DNA from: an uncultured Collinsella sp.
Lineage (GTDB): Bacteria > Actinomycetota > Coriobacteriia > Coriobacteriales > Coriobacteriaceae
Length of the DNA stretch: 17,757 nucleotides
Direction of reading: 5' to 3'
NCBI GenBank assembly: GCA_902494465.1
Contig: CABUTH010000021.1
Coordinates: 1 to 17,757, forward strand
Under the pieces are notes generated by a model that worked only from the letters and a program-made list of their open reading frames with translations, was not told where the DNA came from and did no database searches. Below, piece after piece: positions 1 to 7,207 of the stretch. The translations under genes were made by a program, and so were the position numbers. The first letter of the stretch is position 1, and every line of letters begins with the position of its first letter.

Positions 1-481
1 CGCCGTTCTAACGAACGGCGGACCGGTCGACGCTGCGCGGCACCCCCAGGGGCAAATTTTGAATAAAAACAACGGTCGCGCTCGCAGCGAGGGCGCTACC
101 CAAGAAGATGCGGCGGCTGCACACCGGCTGGGTATGCGCGTCGCGCTGTAGTCGAGGTTGCATCTGATGCCTTCCCTATTTCGTTTTGCTGACAATAAGA
201 CAGGATATACGTCAACAACCAGCAGCGCAGCATGTGCGCGAAAAATTAATAGGCACACGAGGACGATTGGCACAAAGCAACCTATCCCCCATGCACCAAG
301 CCCTTGACGGAAACGGCGACGCCGATGTTTTGACAATGCCAGCGAGCGCCACCCAGAGCGAACAAGTTGGCATGAAAAAGGCAAGGCATAGACCTTCTGG
401 TCATGCCTTGCCTTTTGAATGACAAATTGTCGCTCTGGGTGGCGCGCAGCGTCGACCGGTCCGCCGTTCGTTAGAACGGCG
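1..481. repeat. Gene-free block bounded by perfect 39-bp inverted repeats
   Basis: Bases 1-39 and 443-481 are perfect reverse complements. Each arm contains a small hairpin (CGCCGTTC, loop TAAC, GAACGGCG) and the palindromes GACCGGTC and GTCGAC. A second perfect 16-bp inverted pair, 346-361 with 430-445, is nested inside and touches the right arm. A degenerate version of that motif (GCGGCACCCCCAGG) follows the left arm. The interior 40-442 holds no convincing gene: a 78-codon frame at 186-422 has no ribosome binding site and no recognisable family. The only interpretable interior signal is the terminator at 376-416. The left arm begins at the first base of the window, so the repeat may extend further. 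It could be a MITE-like or REP-like element, or an invertible segment; the sequence does not decide. Confidence 0.8.
376..416 (-). terminator. Intrinsic terminator, probably bidirectional
   Basis: A 14-bp perfect stem (376-389 with 403-416) surrounds an inner GACC-TTCT-GGTC hairpin, with one bulged A at 390. Read on the minus strand the stem ends in GCC followed by TTTTT, about 70 nt after the stop of the aldose-epimerase gene, so it most likely ends that transcript. On the plus strand the tract is TTTTG, so it could also stop transcription coming from the left. It is nested inside the 16-bp and 39-bp inverted repeats. Confidence 0.75.
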
Positions 482-487
482 GAACCT

Positions 488-1381
488 CTAGAGCAGGGTG
501 ACGCTAAAGCTACGTTTATCGGTAGCGCCGGGAGCCAAGGTGATGGTGTTGACCTTGTGCTCAAAGACGTCGTCCTCGGTGTCCATGGTGGTGTGACCGG
601 TCCAGGGCTCGAGCGCCACAAACGGAGCGTCGTTGGCGGCAGACCACACGCCGATGTACTTAAAGCCCTCAAAGTCGATCTTGACGCCGTGGCCCGACTT
701 GCGACCGCGCAGCGTGAGCGTGGAGCCCGGGGTATCGGTGAACATGATGGCGTCGTTATCGAAGCTACGGTGCGTGATGGGCAGCACGTCCGAGTTATCG
801 GGGGCCTTGTAGCTGCCCTCGAACGTCATGAGGCCATCGGGCGTGATGATGGGGGCCTCGTTGGTCCAAGCCTCGGTAAATGCCAGCTCGTAATCCTCGA
901 ACGTCTCGTCCTCGGCACCGGGGACGGGCACGTTAAACGCGGGGTGGCCGCCCACCGAGAACGGCAGGTCCACGTCGCCGGTGTTGGTGACGGCAAAGGT
1001 CTGGGTAAGCGTGGCGTCACCAGTCAGGGCATAGGTCATGTTGAGCTTAAAGTGGAAGGGGAAAGCCTTGAGCGACTCGGGCGTGTCGGCGATCTCGTAG
1101 GTGACGGACGAGCCGTCCTCGGAGACCTCGACCAGCTTGTGCTCGACGATGCGCGCGAGGCCGTGGCGCGGCATCTCGCAGGTGCCAGCCGCAGACGTCG
1201 CCGTGTTGTTGCGCAGCGATCCCACGATGGGGAACAGAATGGGCGCGTGCTTGCCCCAAAAGGCCGGGTCGCCCTGCCACAGATACTCGTTGCCGTTGAG
1301 GGCGAGGCTCGTGAGCTGGGCACCCATGGAATCGATGGCCGCGGTGAGGCCGCCGCGCTTGATGGTGGTGACGGTGGACAT
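488..1381 (-). CDS. Aldose 1-epimerase family protein (LacX-like)
   Basis: A 297-residue protein of the galactose mutarotase superfamily, which interconverts alpha and beta anomers of aldoses or sugar phosphates in the cytoplasm. Family signatures are visible in order: PRHGLAR with His73, SVGGHPAFN with the likely catalytic His146, and LEPWTGH with the likely catalytic Glu258. Length fits the LacX/YeaD-like branch, and there is no signal peptide. I start at 1381 because GGAGGAAG lies just upstream; an in-frame ATG at 1405 would place that ribosome binding site inside the coding region. The gene lies 79 bp after the unrecognised membrane-protein gene on the same strand with no terminator between, so co-transcription is possible. 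No sugar-operon neighbour points to a substrate. The stop lies 6 bp from the 39-bp repeat. Confidence 0.9.
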   Translation of the reverse strand: MSTVTTIKRGGLTAAIDSMGAQLTSLALNGNEYLWQGDPAFWGKHAPILFPIVGSLRNNTATSAAGTCEMPRHGLARIVEHKLVEVSEDGSSVTYEIADTPESLKAFPFHFKLNMTYALTGDATLTQTFAVTNTGDVDLPFSVGGHPAFNVPVPGAEDETFEDYELAFTEAWTNEAPIITPDGLMTFEGSYKAPDNSDVLPITHRSFDNDAIMFTDTPGSTLTLRGRKSGHGVKIDFEGFKYIGVWSAANDAPFVALEPWTGHTTMDTEDDVFEHKVNTITLAPGATDKRSFSVTLL

Positions 1382-1460
1382 GCTACTTCCTCCAAAAGTA
1401 AACAACAGTGTCGAGGGCTATTGTCCCACTCTTGGCGGCAAGGAGAAGCGGCAGGCGCAG

Positions 1461-2330
1461 TTATTGAGCGATTGCGTAAAGGTCGAACCCGCCCTGCGGC
1501 GTGCTGTCGACCGTATCGGGCGCCTGCGAGTTAAAGCTCACGGGAACCATGCGCTTTGAAGCGCGGAAGCGCGTGCCATCGGTGGCGACGGGCGGCTCGT
1601 CGACCGTAAGCTCGTAGTCGCCGGGCTTGAGCTCGATACCGTCACCTTCGGAATTGACGTATTGGTACTCGTCGATCGCCTGCCCCCTGAGTGTGCGGCC
1701 CACGATATGGACGAGCATTTGGCTGTCGCCGCGCGCGGTGTCCCATGTCGCGCCGTCCTTGACCTCGACCGACACATGTACCGAGCGCGTGCGGCTGAGC
1801 GATTGCTCGACAGACATCTCGACCTTGGCGGCGTCTTTGCGCTGCTGCTCGACATGGCCCCAGATGCTGCCGATTGCCGAGCAGGCGATAACGCCGGCCA
1901 TGAAGGCGATGAGAATGGGGCCGAGCGGAGAGCGGCGGCCTGCGTCTTCCTCGCGAGCCAGGTCGGGGCGACGTGTGGGCGCGGGCGCCTGGGCACCCTG
2001 CGAGGGCACGTCGAGAATGCTGAAGGATGCCGTGCTGTCGGGGTCGATGGTGTGGCGCGGCTGCGGGGTCTTTGCCGGCGAGATGGACATGTCGGCTGGC
2101 TCACCCAGCGTGGCCGTGGCATCGGCCTTTGCCTCGTCTGCCTCGGCCTGGGCCCAGGCCTGTTCAAAGGTTAGGGGCTCGACGGGGTCGAGGGCGGCGT
2201 CCGAGTCGGCGGCGACGACGTTGCCGGTCTCGTCCTCGTCGCTCGACACGTCACGCGGCGCGGGCTCGTCCCACTCTTCGTCCGGAGCCTCGCCCTCGCT
2301 ATACCACCATTCAAAGTTATCAATATCCAT
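1461..2330 (-). CDS. Unrecognised single-pass membrane protein, acidic N-terminus
   Basis: I do not recognise a family for this 289-residue protein. Residues 1-75 are strongly acidic and Trp/Glu/Asp-rich (opening MDIDNFEWWYSEGEAP), and 76-134 are Pro/Ala/Ser-rich and low in complexity. One hydrophobic segment lies at about 135-157 (PILIAFMAGVIACSAIGSIW) after an Arg-containing stretch. About 130 residues of beta-rich sequence follow, including ELKPGDYELTV, and probably face outside. There is no N-terminal signal peptide, so topology is likely N-in/C-out. I chose ATG at 2330, preceded by AAGGGGGC. An in-frame GTG at 2363 would add 11 residues but has a weaker site. It resembles membrane-anchored proteins of actinobacteria with disordered cytoplasmic tails; any role in the envelope is a guess. 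Confidence 0.75.
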   Translation of the reverse strand: MDIDNFEWWYSEGEAPDEEWDEPAPRDVSSDEDETGNVVAADSDAALDPVEPLTFEQAWAQAEADEAKADATATLGEPADMSISPAKTPQPRHTIDPDSTASFSILDVPSQGAQAPAPTRRPDLAREEDAGRRSPLGPILIAFMAGVIACSAIGSIWGHVEQQRKDAAKVEMSVEQSLSRTRSVHVSVEVKDGATWDTARGDSQMLVHIVGRTLRGQAIDEYQYVNSEGDGIELKPGDYELTVDEPPVATDGTRFRASKRMVPVSFNSQAPDTVDSTPQGGFDLYAIAQ

Positions 2331-2405
2331 ACGGGGCGCCCCCTTGGCCTCGCAAATAAACACTTGCCAGCCTTATACCCCCAGATGGCACGGCGGCTCG
2401 CATGG

Positions 2406-2438
2406 AATGTAACAAAGGGACTATCCCTTTGTCACATT
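2406..2438. repeat. CAAAGGGA hairpin element, copy 1
   Basis: A 15-bp inverted repeat (2406-2420 with 2424-2438, one mismatch) with a CTA loop and core ACAAAGGGA/TCCCTTTGT. It sits 7 bp beyond the stop of the AAA ATPase gene. A near-identical hairpin with the same CTA loop lies upstream of that gene at 3918-3948, so the ATPase gene is bracketed by the two. It could act as a terminator, but neither side has a long T tract. Recurrence suggests a dispersed REP-like element. Confidence 0.7.
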
Positions 2439-2444
2439 TTGCGT

Positions 2445-3761
2445 TTAGCCGTGGGCGATCTTGTTTCTCAGCAAGAAGTCGACCGCCCCTACGATTCTGA
2501 TGCCGTCGATGTCTGTTGGATGCTCACCATCCCTGACGATCAGGATCTTCTCGTACGAATCAGGGATTTTTCCCAGCGTGTTTAGTTTGAGCGGTCGCAG
2601 CTCGCGCTCTCTGGTCGCCTCGGCATCGATCCGTTCGGTAACCTGGATATATTTACGGTCCGATCCCTCGCCGATTGCGACAAAGTCGATTTCCCCCGCG
2701 CGCAGATGGCCGCAAAACACTTCGTATCCTTCAAAGACAAGCTGGTTGTAGATAACGTTCTCGAGCATCCTTCCGCTATCGCTGCCTCTATATCCGTCAA
2801 GATAGCTGCGGATTCCCGTATCGGCTATGTAATATTTACCGCCTGTCTTGAGGAGCTCCCGCCCCTTGACGTCATACCTTTTTACCTTGGTAAACAGGTA
2901 CGTCTCTTCCAGAGCGTCAATATACGCCGACACCGTCGATGCGTTGGTCTTACCGCCCGATGATTCGTTGAGCGTCCCTACGATTTTGTTGACCGAGGTT
3001 TGATTGGAGATGTTGTCTGCCAGATACGCACAGAGCCGCTCGAGAACGTCGCGCTTGGTGATAGCTCCGCGACCTCTACGCGTCGCGCGCAATAGGATAT
3101 CGCGCGCGACAATCGTCTGATAGAGGCTGCGGATGTAGTCGCGGCACGGTTCGCGTCTCGGCTCGTCATGAGCCAGAAACGGCATGCCGCCATAGGTTAT
3201 GTACTGCTCGAGCACGGTGTTTGAATTAAGGCGATCGCCCGTCTTGGAAACGAGCTCGGCCCTCTCGTCAAGCCCTTCGGCAACGACCGCATCGATCGAG
3301 CGAAAATCAAGATACTCGCCAAACGTGAGCGGCTGCATCTTGACCTCGATATACCGGCCCGAGATAAGCGTTGCAAGCTCGCTCGATAGCAAAAAGGCAT
3401 TGGAGCCCGTGACATAGATATCGCACGGCAAATCGATTCGGAGCGAGTTAACCGCCTTTTCCCAGCCCTCGACATTCTGGAGCTCGTCAAAGAACAGATA
3501 GGGGCGATCGACACCGTCAACGCGCTCCCGAACCATGCGATAAAACGTCAGGTAATCTGTAATCCCCGCATACTCTAGAGATTCCATCTTAAAGGTCAGC
3601 AAACGCTCGGCCGGCACCCCCTGTTGCGCCAGGTGCTCCCTCATCATGTCCAATAACGTGGATTTGCCGCAACGGCGTATACCCGTCACGATTTTGATGA
3701 GGTCGGTATCCTGAAAAGCAATGAGTCGATCAAGATAGCGGCTTCGGCGAATGATGTTCAT
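2445..3761 (-). CDS. AAA_14/DUF4143 family ATPase
   Basis: A 438-residue protein with the usual layout of the AAA_14 plus DUF4143 family: an N-terminal P-loop ATPase and a C-terminal domain that in some members resembles a restriction-type nuclease fold. Visible motifs are Walker A GIRRCGKST (27-35), Walker B YLFFDE (88-93), a sensor-1-like VTGSNAFLL (117-125) and the family hallmark SGRYIEVKMQPLTFGEYL (134-151). The C-terminal region contains GEIDFVAIGEG followed by KYIQVTE, compatible with a PD-(D/E)XK-like core. Cellular function is not established for the family; members are common in gut bacteria and archaea and often stand alone. The ATG at 3761 follows AGGGAGA. Its promoter region is a set of palindromes, suggesting tight, perhaps autogenous, control. 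Composition is less GC-rich than the flanks, consistent with acquisition by transfer. Confidence 0.9.
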   Translation of the reverse strand: MNIIRRSRYLDRLIAFQDTDLIKIVTGIRRCGKSTLLDMMREHLAQQGVPAERLLTFKMESLEYAGITDYLTFYRMVRERVDGVDRPYLFFDELQNVEGWEKAVNSLRIDLPCDIYVTGSNAFLLSSELATLISGRYIEVKMQPLTFGEYLDFRSIDAVVAEGLDERAELVSKTGDRLNSNTVLEQYITYGGMPFLAHDEPRREPCRDYIRSLYQTIVARDILLRATRRGRGAITKRDVLERLCAYLADNISNQTSVNKIVGTLNESSGGKTNASTVSAYIDALEETYLFTKVKRYDVKGRELLKTGGKYYIADTGIRSYLDGYRGSDSGRMLENVIYNQLVFEGYEVFCGHLRAGEIDFVAIGEGSDRKYIQVTERIDAEATRERELRPLKLNTLGKIPDSYEKILIVRDGEHPTDIDGIRIVGAVDFLLRNKIAHG

Positions 3762-3787
3762 AGAGTCTCCCTAGCGCCCGGCCAGAC

Positions 3788-3867
3788 GTAACATCTTATA
3801 AACTTGCAGATTTTACAAGTTTATAAGATGTTACCTTACAAACTTGCAAATAATGCGAGTTTATAAG
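3788..3867 (-). promoter_or_regulatory. Two tandem palindromes overlapping the ATPase promoter
   Basis: A perfect 19-bp inverted repeat (3788-3806 with 3816-3834, 9-nt loop) is followed by an imperfect one (3835-3847 with 3855-3867). The four arms share the half-site CTTATAAACTTGC or close variants, and the palindrome centres are about 40 bp (near four helical turns) apart. On the minus strand TTGCAA (3849-3844), an 18-bp spacer and TATAAA (3825-3820) make a plausible promoter lying wholly inside the palindromes. This looks like a cooperative operator for the ATPase gene; which protein binds is unknown. Confidence 0.65.
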
Positions 3868-3917
3868 AAATGAGCCGCCTCCTCCGCTTTAAAACAAACT
3901 CGCGGTGCCGCTCGTCA

Positions 3918-3948
3918 ATGTGACAAAGGGACTATCTCTTTGTCACAT
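3918..3948. repeat. CAAAGGGA hairpin element, copy 2
   Basis: A 14-bp inverted repeat (3918-3931 with 3935-3948, one G/T mismatch) with loop CTA, almost identical to the hairpin at 2406-2438. It lies in the 256-bp gene-free space between the ATPase gene and the MerR gene, which otherwise holds only palindromes. Confidence 0.7.
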
Positions 3949-3953
3949 CGAAG

Positions 3954-4016
3954 TTGCGGTGGAATAGTTCCCGTTTGTGCGATTACTCAGGCTATTTAGG
4001 AACTATTTCACCGCAA
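3954..4016. repeat. 18-bp inverted repeat after the MerR gene
   Basis: Bases 3954-3971 pair with 3999-4016 (17 of 18 match) around a 27-nt loop. The right arm ends 1 bp from the stop codon of the MerR-type gene (minus strand). It may end that transcript, but there is no U tract after the stem, so a REP-like element is as likely. Confidence 0.55.
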
Positions 4017-4017
4017 G

Positions 4018-4884
4018 TTATTTGAGGACAACGGGGACTTGGATGCAGCAGAAGTCTTCTTGGTGGGACTCGTCGTAGCTCGTGGTATCGAGGTAGCAAA
4101 AGTCGAAGGCGTTGCCGATGGGCTGGAGCGCGTGCTCGTCCATGCAGGCAACGATGGCGCGGATGCCCTCGGGCTCGTACGGCATACCCCAGCGGCTCAT
4201 GCACAGATACGTGCCCTCGGGCAGCACTTCGATGCCGATCTCTGCCAGCTCGGCGGGATCGCTCGGCAGTAGCCCCTCGGCACCGCGCGGCAGCACGGCA
4301 AAGGAGCCGGCGCCGGCGATGGGGTCGTCGGAATGCAGTGCCTCGCGACGTAGCATGGCGCCCCAGCCGCGCATGGGGCGCGTGCCCGTCAACGTACGCA
4401 TGCGCAGAATCGCCCGCATGAGCGTGGGGTGAAGCATCGAGCGGCCACGCTCGATATCGCCTGGAAACTCCTCAAAGACCACGTAGCGGCGCTCAAACTG
4501 CTTGAGCTCCGGCCTGCCCTCGCGCTCGCGCCAGTAAACCGCCTCGTCGTAAAAGCTCAGGCGCTCCTGCACGCTCGCGCGCTCGGCTTTGAGCTCGGCG
4601 ATCTGCTCATCGAGCGCCTGCACCCGTGAGCGCAGGTGATCGGTCATCTCGCCAATGTCGAACGTCGAGGTCAGACGGTCGATCTCGTCGAGTTCGAGCC
4701 CCAGGTCGCGCAGCATGCAGATCAGACGCATGAGCGGGATCTGCGTGGGCGAATAGAAACGGTAGCCCTTTTCGTTAACCACGGCGGGCTTAAACAGACC
4801 GATCTTGTCGTAATAGATGAGCGTTTGGCGCGAAACGTTAAACAAGCTCGCCATCTCGCTAATCGCATACATGCCCGTCTGCAT
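4018..4884 (-). CDS. MerR family regulator with GyrI-like C-terminal domain
   Basis: A 288-residue transcription factor. The N-terminus is a MerR winged helix-turn-helix (about 5-72) with the hallmarks YAISEMASLFNVSRQTLIYYDKIGLFKP and YRFYSPTQI split across helices and wing. A coiled coil follows (about 82-112), then a C-terminal domain of about 160 residues resembling GyrI/BmrR effector-binding domains, ending in CCIQVPV. Such regulators usually bind small hydrophobic or aromatic ligands and remodel promoters with long spacers. The start at 4884 has GGGAGGAT directly upstream; an ATG at 4935 would begin inside the preceding terminator region. It lies 80 bp after ubiX on the same strand with a terminator between. 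It is a reasonable candidate regulator of the prFMN decarboxylase genes, but that is inference from position. Confidence 0.9.
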   Translation of the reverse strand: MQTGMYAISEMASLFNVSRQTLIYYDKIGLFKPAVVNEKGYRFYSPTQIPLMRLICMLRDLGLELDEIDRLTSTFDIGEMTDHLRSRVQALDEQIAELKAERASVQERLSFYDEAVYWREREGRPELKQFERRYVVFEEFPGDIERGRSMLHPTLMRAILRMRTLTGTRPMRGWGAMLRREALHSDDPIAGAGSFAVLPRGAEGLLPSDPAELAEIGIEVLPEGTYLCMSRWGMPYEPEGIRAIVACMDEHALQPIGNAFDFCYLDTTSYDESHQEDFCCIQVPVVLK

Positions 4885-4904
4885 AGATCCTCCCGACACA
4901 CCAA

Positions 4905-4932
4905 AGCCCGCCGCCCACAGGGGCAGCGGGCT
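4905..4932 (-). terminator. Intrinsic terminator after ubiX
   Basis: On the minus strand AGCCCGC (4932-4926) pairs with GCGGGCT (4911-4905), continued by GCCC/GGGC around a CTGT loop with one internal mismatch, and followed by TTTGG. It lies 33 bp after the ubiX stop and just before the MerR ribosome binding site. It probably ends or weakens the permease-ubiD-ubiX transcript; the short U tract allows some read-through into the regulator. Confidence 0.6.
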
Positions 4933-4964
4933 CAAACACTACTCGTATCCTACCCTAAAGACGC

Positions 4965-5543
4965 CTATGACCAGCGCTTATAGTTTGCGCATGACACGCC
5001 GACGGCCTCGAGTGCCTTGGCGGCGATGTGATGCACCGCGTCGTCGAGCGTGACGGGGCCGTTGTAAAACGTGAGCATGGGCGGCATGAGCATGACGCCC
5101 GGTACGCGCGCCAGGCGCGCCATGTTGTCGACGTGAATGGCGCTGAAGGGCGTCTCGCGCACCATGAGCACCAGGCGGCGCTGCTCTTTCATCTGCACGT
5201 CGGCCGCACGCAGCAACAGATTGTCGCTGTAGCCGCTCGCGATGCCGGCGAGCGTCTTCATGGAGCAGGGTGCCACGATCATGCCATCAACCGGATAGGT
5301 GCCGCTTGCGATGGCAGCGCCGATATTCTTGTTGTCGTAGACCACATCGGCATGCGCGGCATACTCGTCGAGCGTCATGCCGAGCTCCTGCTCGATGGTG
5401 ATCTCTCCCCCGCGCGTGACGACAAGCGCCGACTCGGCACCTGCCTGGCGCAGGCATTTGAGGCACTCAAGGCCCAGCGCAGCACCGCTAGCGCCAGACA
5501 CGCCAACGACAATGCGACAGGGACGGCCAGAAGACTCAGGCAT
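4965..5543 (-). CDS. ubiX: UbiX-type flavin prenyltransferase
   Basis: A 192-residue cytoplasmic enzyme that joins a dimethylallyl group to reduced FMN, making prenylated FMN, the cofactor of UbiD decarboxylases. The flavin-binding start GVSGASGA is at 14-21. The signature run APCSMKTLAGIASGYSDNLL (91-110) and the RRLVLMVRETPFS block (122-134, including the conserved Glu130) match the family well, as does the length. AAGGAG lies 5 nt before the ATG. The gene follows ubiD by 33 bp, so the pair is surely co-transcribed. Characterised UbiX enzymes mainly use dimethylallyl monophosphate, which makes the IDI-like domain encoded four genes upstream notable. Paired with an LpdD-type domain, it corresponds to the B subunit of LpdBCD-type decarboxylase systems. 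Confidence 0.95.
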   Translation of the reverse strand: MPESSGRPCRIVVGVSGASGAALGLECLKCLRQAGAESALVVTRGGEITIEQELGMTLDEYAAHADVVYDNKNIGAAIASGTYPVDGMIVAPCSMKTLAGIASGYSDNLLLRAADVQMKEQRRLVLMVRETPFSAIHVDNMARLARVPGVMLMPPMLTFYNGPVTLDDAVHHIAAKALEAVGVSCANYKRWS

Positions 5544-5576
5544 GACAACTCCTTGACTACTTGGTAGGGCTACGTA

Positions 5577-7064
5577 CTAGAAAGAAAGCTCTGCAGCCCA
5601 CTTGTCCTTGTCGATCTCCATGAACTGCGAGCGAATGAAGTTCTTCTTGAGGTCGAACGGAACCGTGCAGTCGAAGATGGCCTTGCAGGCGATGCCGTGC
5701 TCGCGGATCGAAGGATCGAACGCGGAGTCGTTGGACGGGTCGAGCACGTGGCAGTGGCAGCCGGGGATGGTGATGAGGTCCACGTCGGCCTGGAAGCGCG
5801 TGGTCATGGCCCACATCACGTCGCTCATGTCGAAGATGTCGACGTCTTCGTCAACCAGGATCACATGCTTGAGCTCGGAGAATGCCGAGAAGGCGAGCAT
5901 GGCGGCGTTGCGCTGACGGCCCTCGTCATTTTTGCTCGACTTCTTGAACTGCATGATGGCAACGAACTTGCCGCCGCCGCAGGGAGCAGCATGGACGTTG
6001 AGCAGGCGGCCCGGGATGGCGGTCTCGACCATCTTGTAGATGGAAGCCTCGGTGGGGATGCCGGCCATGGAAACGTGCTCGTGCGAAGGACCGATACAGC
6101 TCTCCATGATGGGATTGACGCGCGTGGTGACGGCGGTGATCTTGATCACCGGGCAGACCTTGGCGCCACCGGTGTAGCCGGGGAACTCGGGCATGGCGTA
6201 GCCGTGGCCGTTGACGTCCTCGTTGATGGTCTCGTCGTGCATAAGGTAGCCCTCGAGCACATACTCGGCATTGGCGATGCACTTCTGCGGAACGGTGACG
6301 CAGTCGGCAAGCTCGACGGCGTGGCCGCGCAGGGCGCCGGCGATCTGCAGCTCGTTGAAGCCGAGCGGCGTGGTGGGAGCCTCGAAGCCGCAGCACATGT
6401 ACACGGCGGGGTCCAGGCCGATGGAGATGGAGATGGGCATGTCCTCGCCGCGCTGGCAGTACTCGTCAAAGAACGCGCCCAGGTGACGGCTGCCGGGGGT
6501 AATCCACATGGCAAGCTTATCCTTGTCGACGCAGGAGAAGCGGTGGATGGTCACGTCGGACTGGGAGCCGTCGGGGCTCGTGCCATAGGCGAGGCCCATG
6601 GTGATGTAGGGGCCACCGTCGACGGGCGTGTTGGTGGGAGCGGGGACGATCTTGCGCAGGTCAAAGCCCTCGTCGGTCGCCTTGTACACGACCTCCTGGC
6701 AGTCGACGTGCGTACCCTCGGCGATCTGCTCAGGCGCGATCAGGTTCTCGAAGCGCTTGCCGATTTCGAGGCCCAGGTGCTCCTCGTCCAGGTCGAGCAG
6801 GGCGGCAACGCGCTTGCGGCTGGCAAGCATGCCGATGCAGACCTTGGCATCGTCAAAGCCCTTGACGTTGTTGAAGACCATCGCCGGGCCCTCTTTGGTC
6901 GGGCGCATAACGGTGCCGCCGGCACCGACGTGGCGATAGACGCCCGATACCTCGGCATCGGGATCGACCTGAGTGTCGGTCTCGAGCAGCTGGCCCGGCA
7001 TCTCGCGCAAAAAGTCGAGCGCGGAGCGCAGGTCGTGGATCTGGGAAGCATCGGTAGTGGACAT
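5577..7064 (-). CDS. UbiD family prFMN-dependent (hydroxyaryl) decarboxylase
   Basis: A 495-residue non-oxidative decarboxylase of the UbiD family. Recognisable blocks are DGGPYITMGLAYG (149-161), VTIHRFSCVDKDKLAMW (171-187, with Arg175 where family members keep a catalytic Arg), AEYVLEG (266-272, with Glu267 and Glu271 in the conserved acidic motif), PEFPGYTGG (292-300) and VILVDEDVDIFDMSDVMWAM (401-420). The enzyme needs prFMN from the adjacent UbiX. Presence of an LpdD-type partner and an anion permease favours a hydroxyarylic acid such as gallate or protocatechuate over the ubiquinone precursor, since no ubiquinone genes are near and these anaerobes are not expected to make it; the exact substrate cannot be read from sequence. 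I start at 7064, which has AAAGGAG 8 nt upstream, not at 7142. Confidence 0.93.
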   Translation of the reverse strand: MSTTDASQIHDLRSALDFLREMPGQLLETDTQVDPDAEVSGVYRHVGAGGTVMRPTKEGPAMVFNNVKGFDDAKVCIGMLASRKRVAALLDLDEEHLGLEIGKRFENLIAPEQIAEGTHVDCQEVVYKATDEGFDLRKIVPAPTNTPVDGGPYITMGLAYGTSPDGSQSDVTIHRFSCVDKDKLAMWITPGSRHLGAFFDEYCQRGEDMPISISIGLDPAVYMCCGFEAPTTPLGFNELQIAGALRGHAVELADCVTVPQKCIANAEYVLEGYLMHDETINEDVNGHGYAMPEFPGYTGGAKVCPVIKITAVTTRVNPIMESCIGPSHEHVSMAGIPTEASIYKMVETAIPGRLLNVHAAPCGGGKFVAIMQFKKSSKNDEGRQRNAAMLAFSAFSELKHVILVDEDVDIFDMSDVMWAMTTRFQADVDLITIPGCHCHVLDPSNDSAFDPSIREHGIACKAIFDCTVPFDLKKNFIRSQFMEIDKDKWAAELSF

Positions 7065-7087
7065 AGCATGCTCCTTTCGGGAGAGTA

Positions 7088-7111
7088 CCCGGCGGCGAGG
7101 ATGCCGCCGGG
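7088..7111. other. GC-rich hairpin in the permease-ubiD spacer
   Basis: A perfect 9-bp stem (7088-7096 CCCGGCGGC with 7103-7111) with a 6-nt loop lies 24 bp upstream of the ubiD start, in the 143-bp gap after the permease stop. It has no T tract, so it is not a convincing terminator. Such a stem could protect the 5' end of a processed ubiD-ubiX message, allowing unequal expression within the operon. Confidence 0.45.
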
Positions 7112-7207
7112 CTGGGTAACGTAGTGGGGCCGCGGCGCTCATAGATGGGACGCTCGGCCACTCGCAGTTCGAGCACTCGGCTGCTTACAGCCCAAGCGCT
7201 CGACCGC

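Noticed and set aside
40..345. Possible structured RNA gene in the left gene-free block
   Set aside because: Local pairings such as the GGTCGCGCTC hairpin near 74-100 exist, but I see no tRNA cloverleaf and no known RNA signature.
186..422. 78-codon frame within the block bounded by 39-bp repeats
   Set aside because: No ribosome binding site, the end runs through the terminator hairpin, and the product resembles nothing I know.
419..1534. 371-codon open frame on the plus strand
   Set aside because: Antisense to the aldose-epimerase gene, which has conserved catalytic motifs and a ribosome binding site.
4905..4932. Reading this hairpin as a regulatory site for the MerR gene
   Set aside because: Stem, loop and trailing T residues on the minus strand fit a terminator after ubiX better.
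5697..7124. 475-codon open frame on the plus strand
   Set aside because: Antisense to the clear UbiD gene; composition typical of a reversed high-GC frame.
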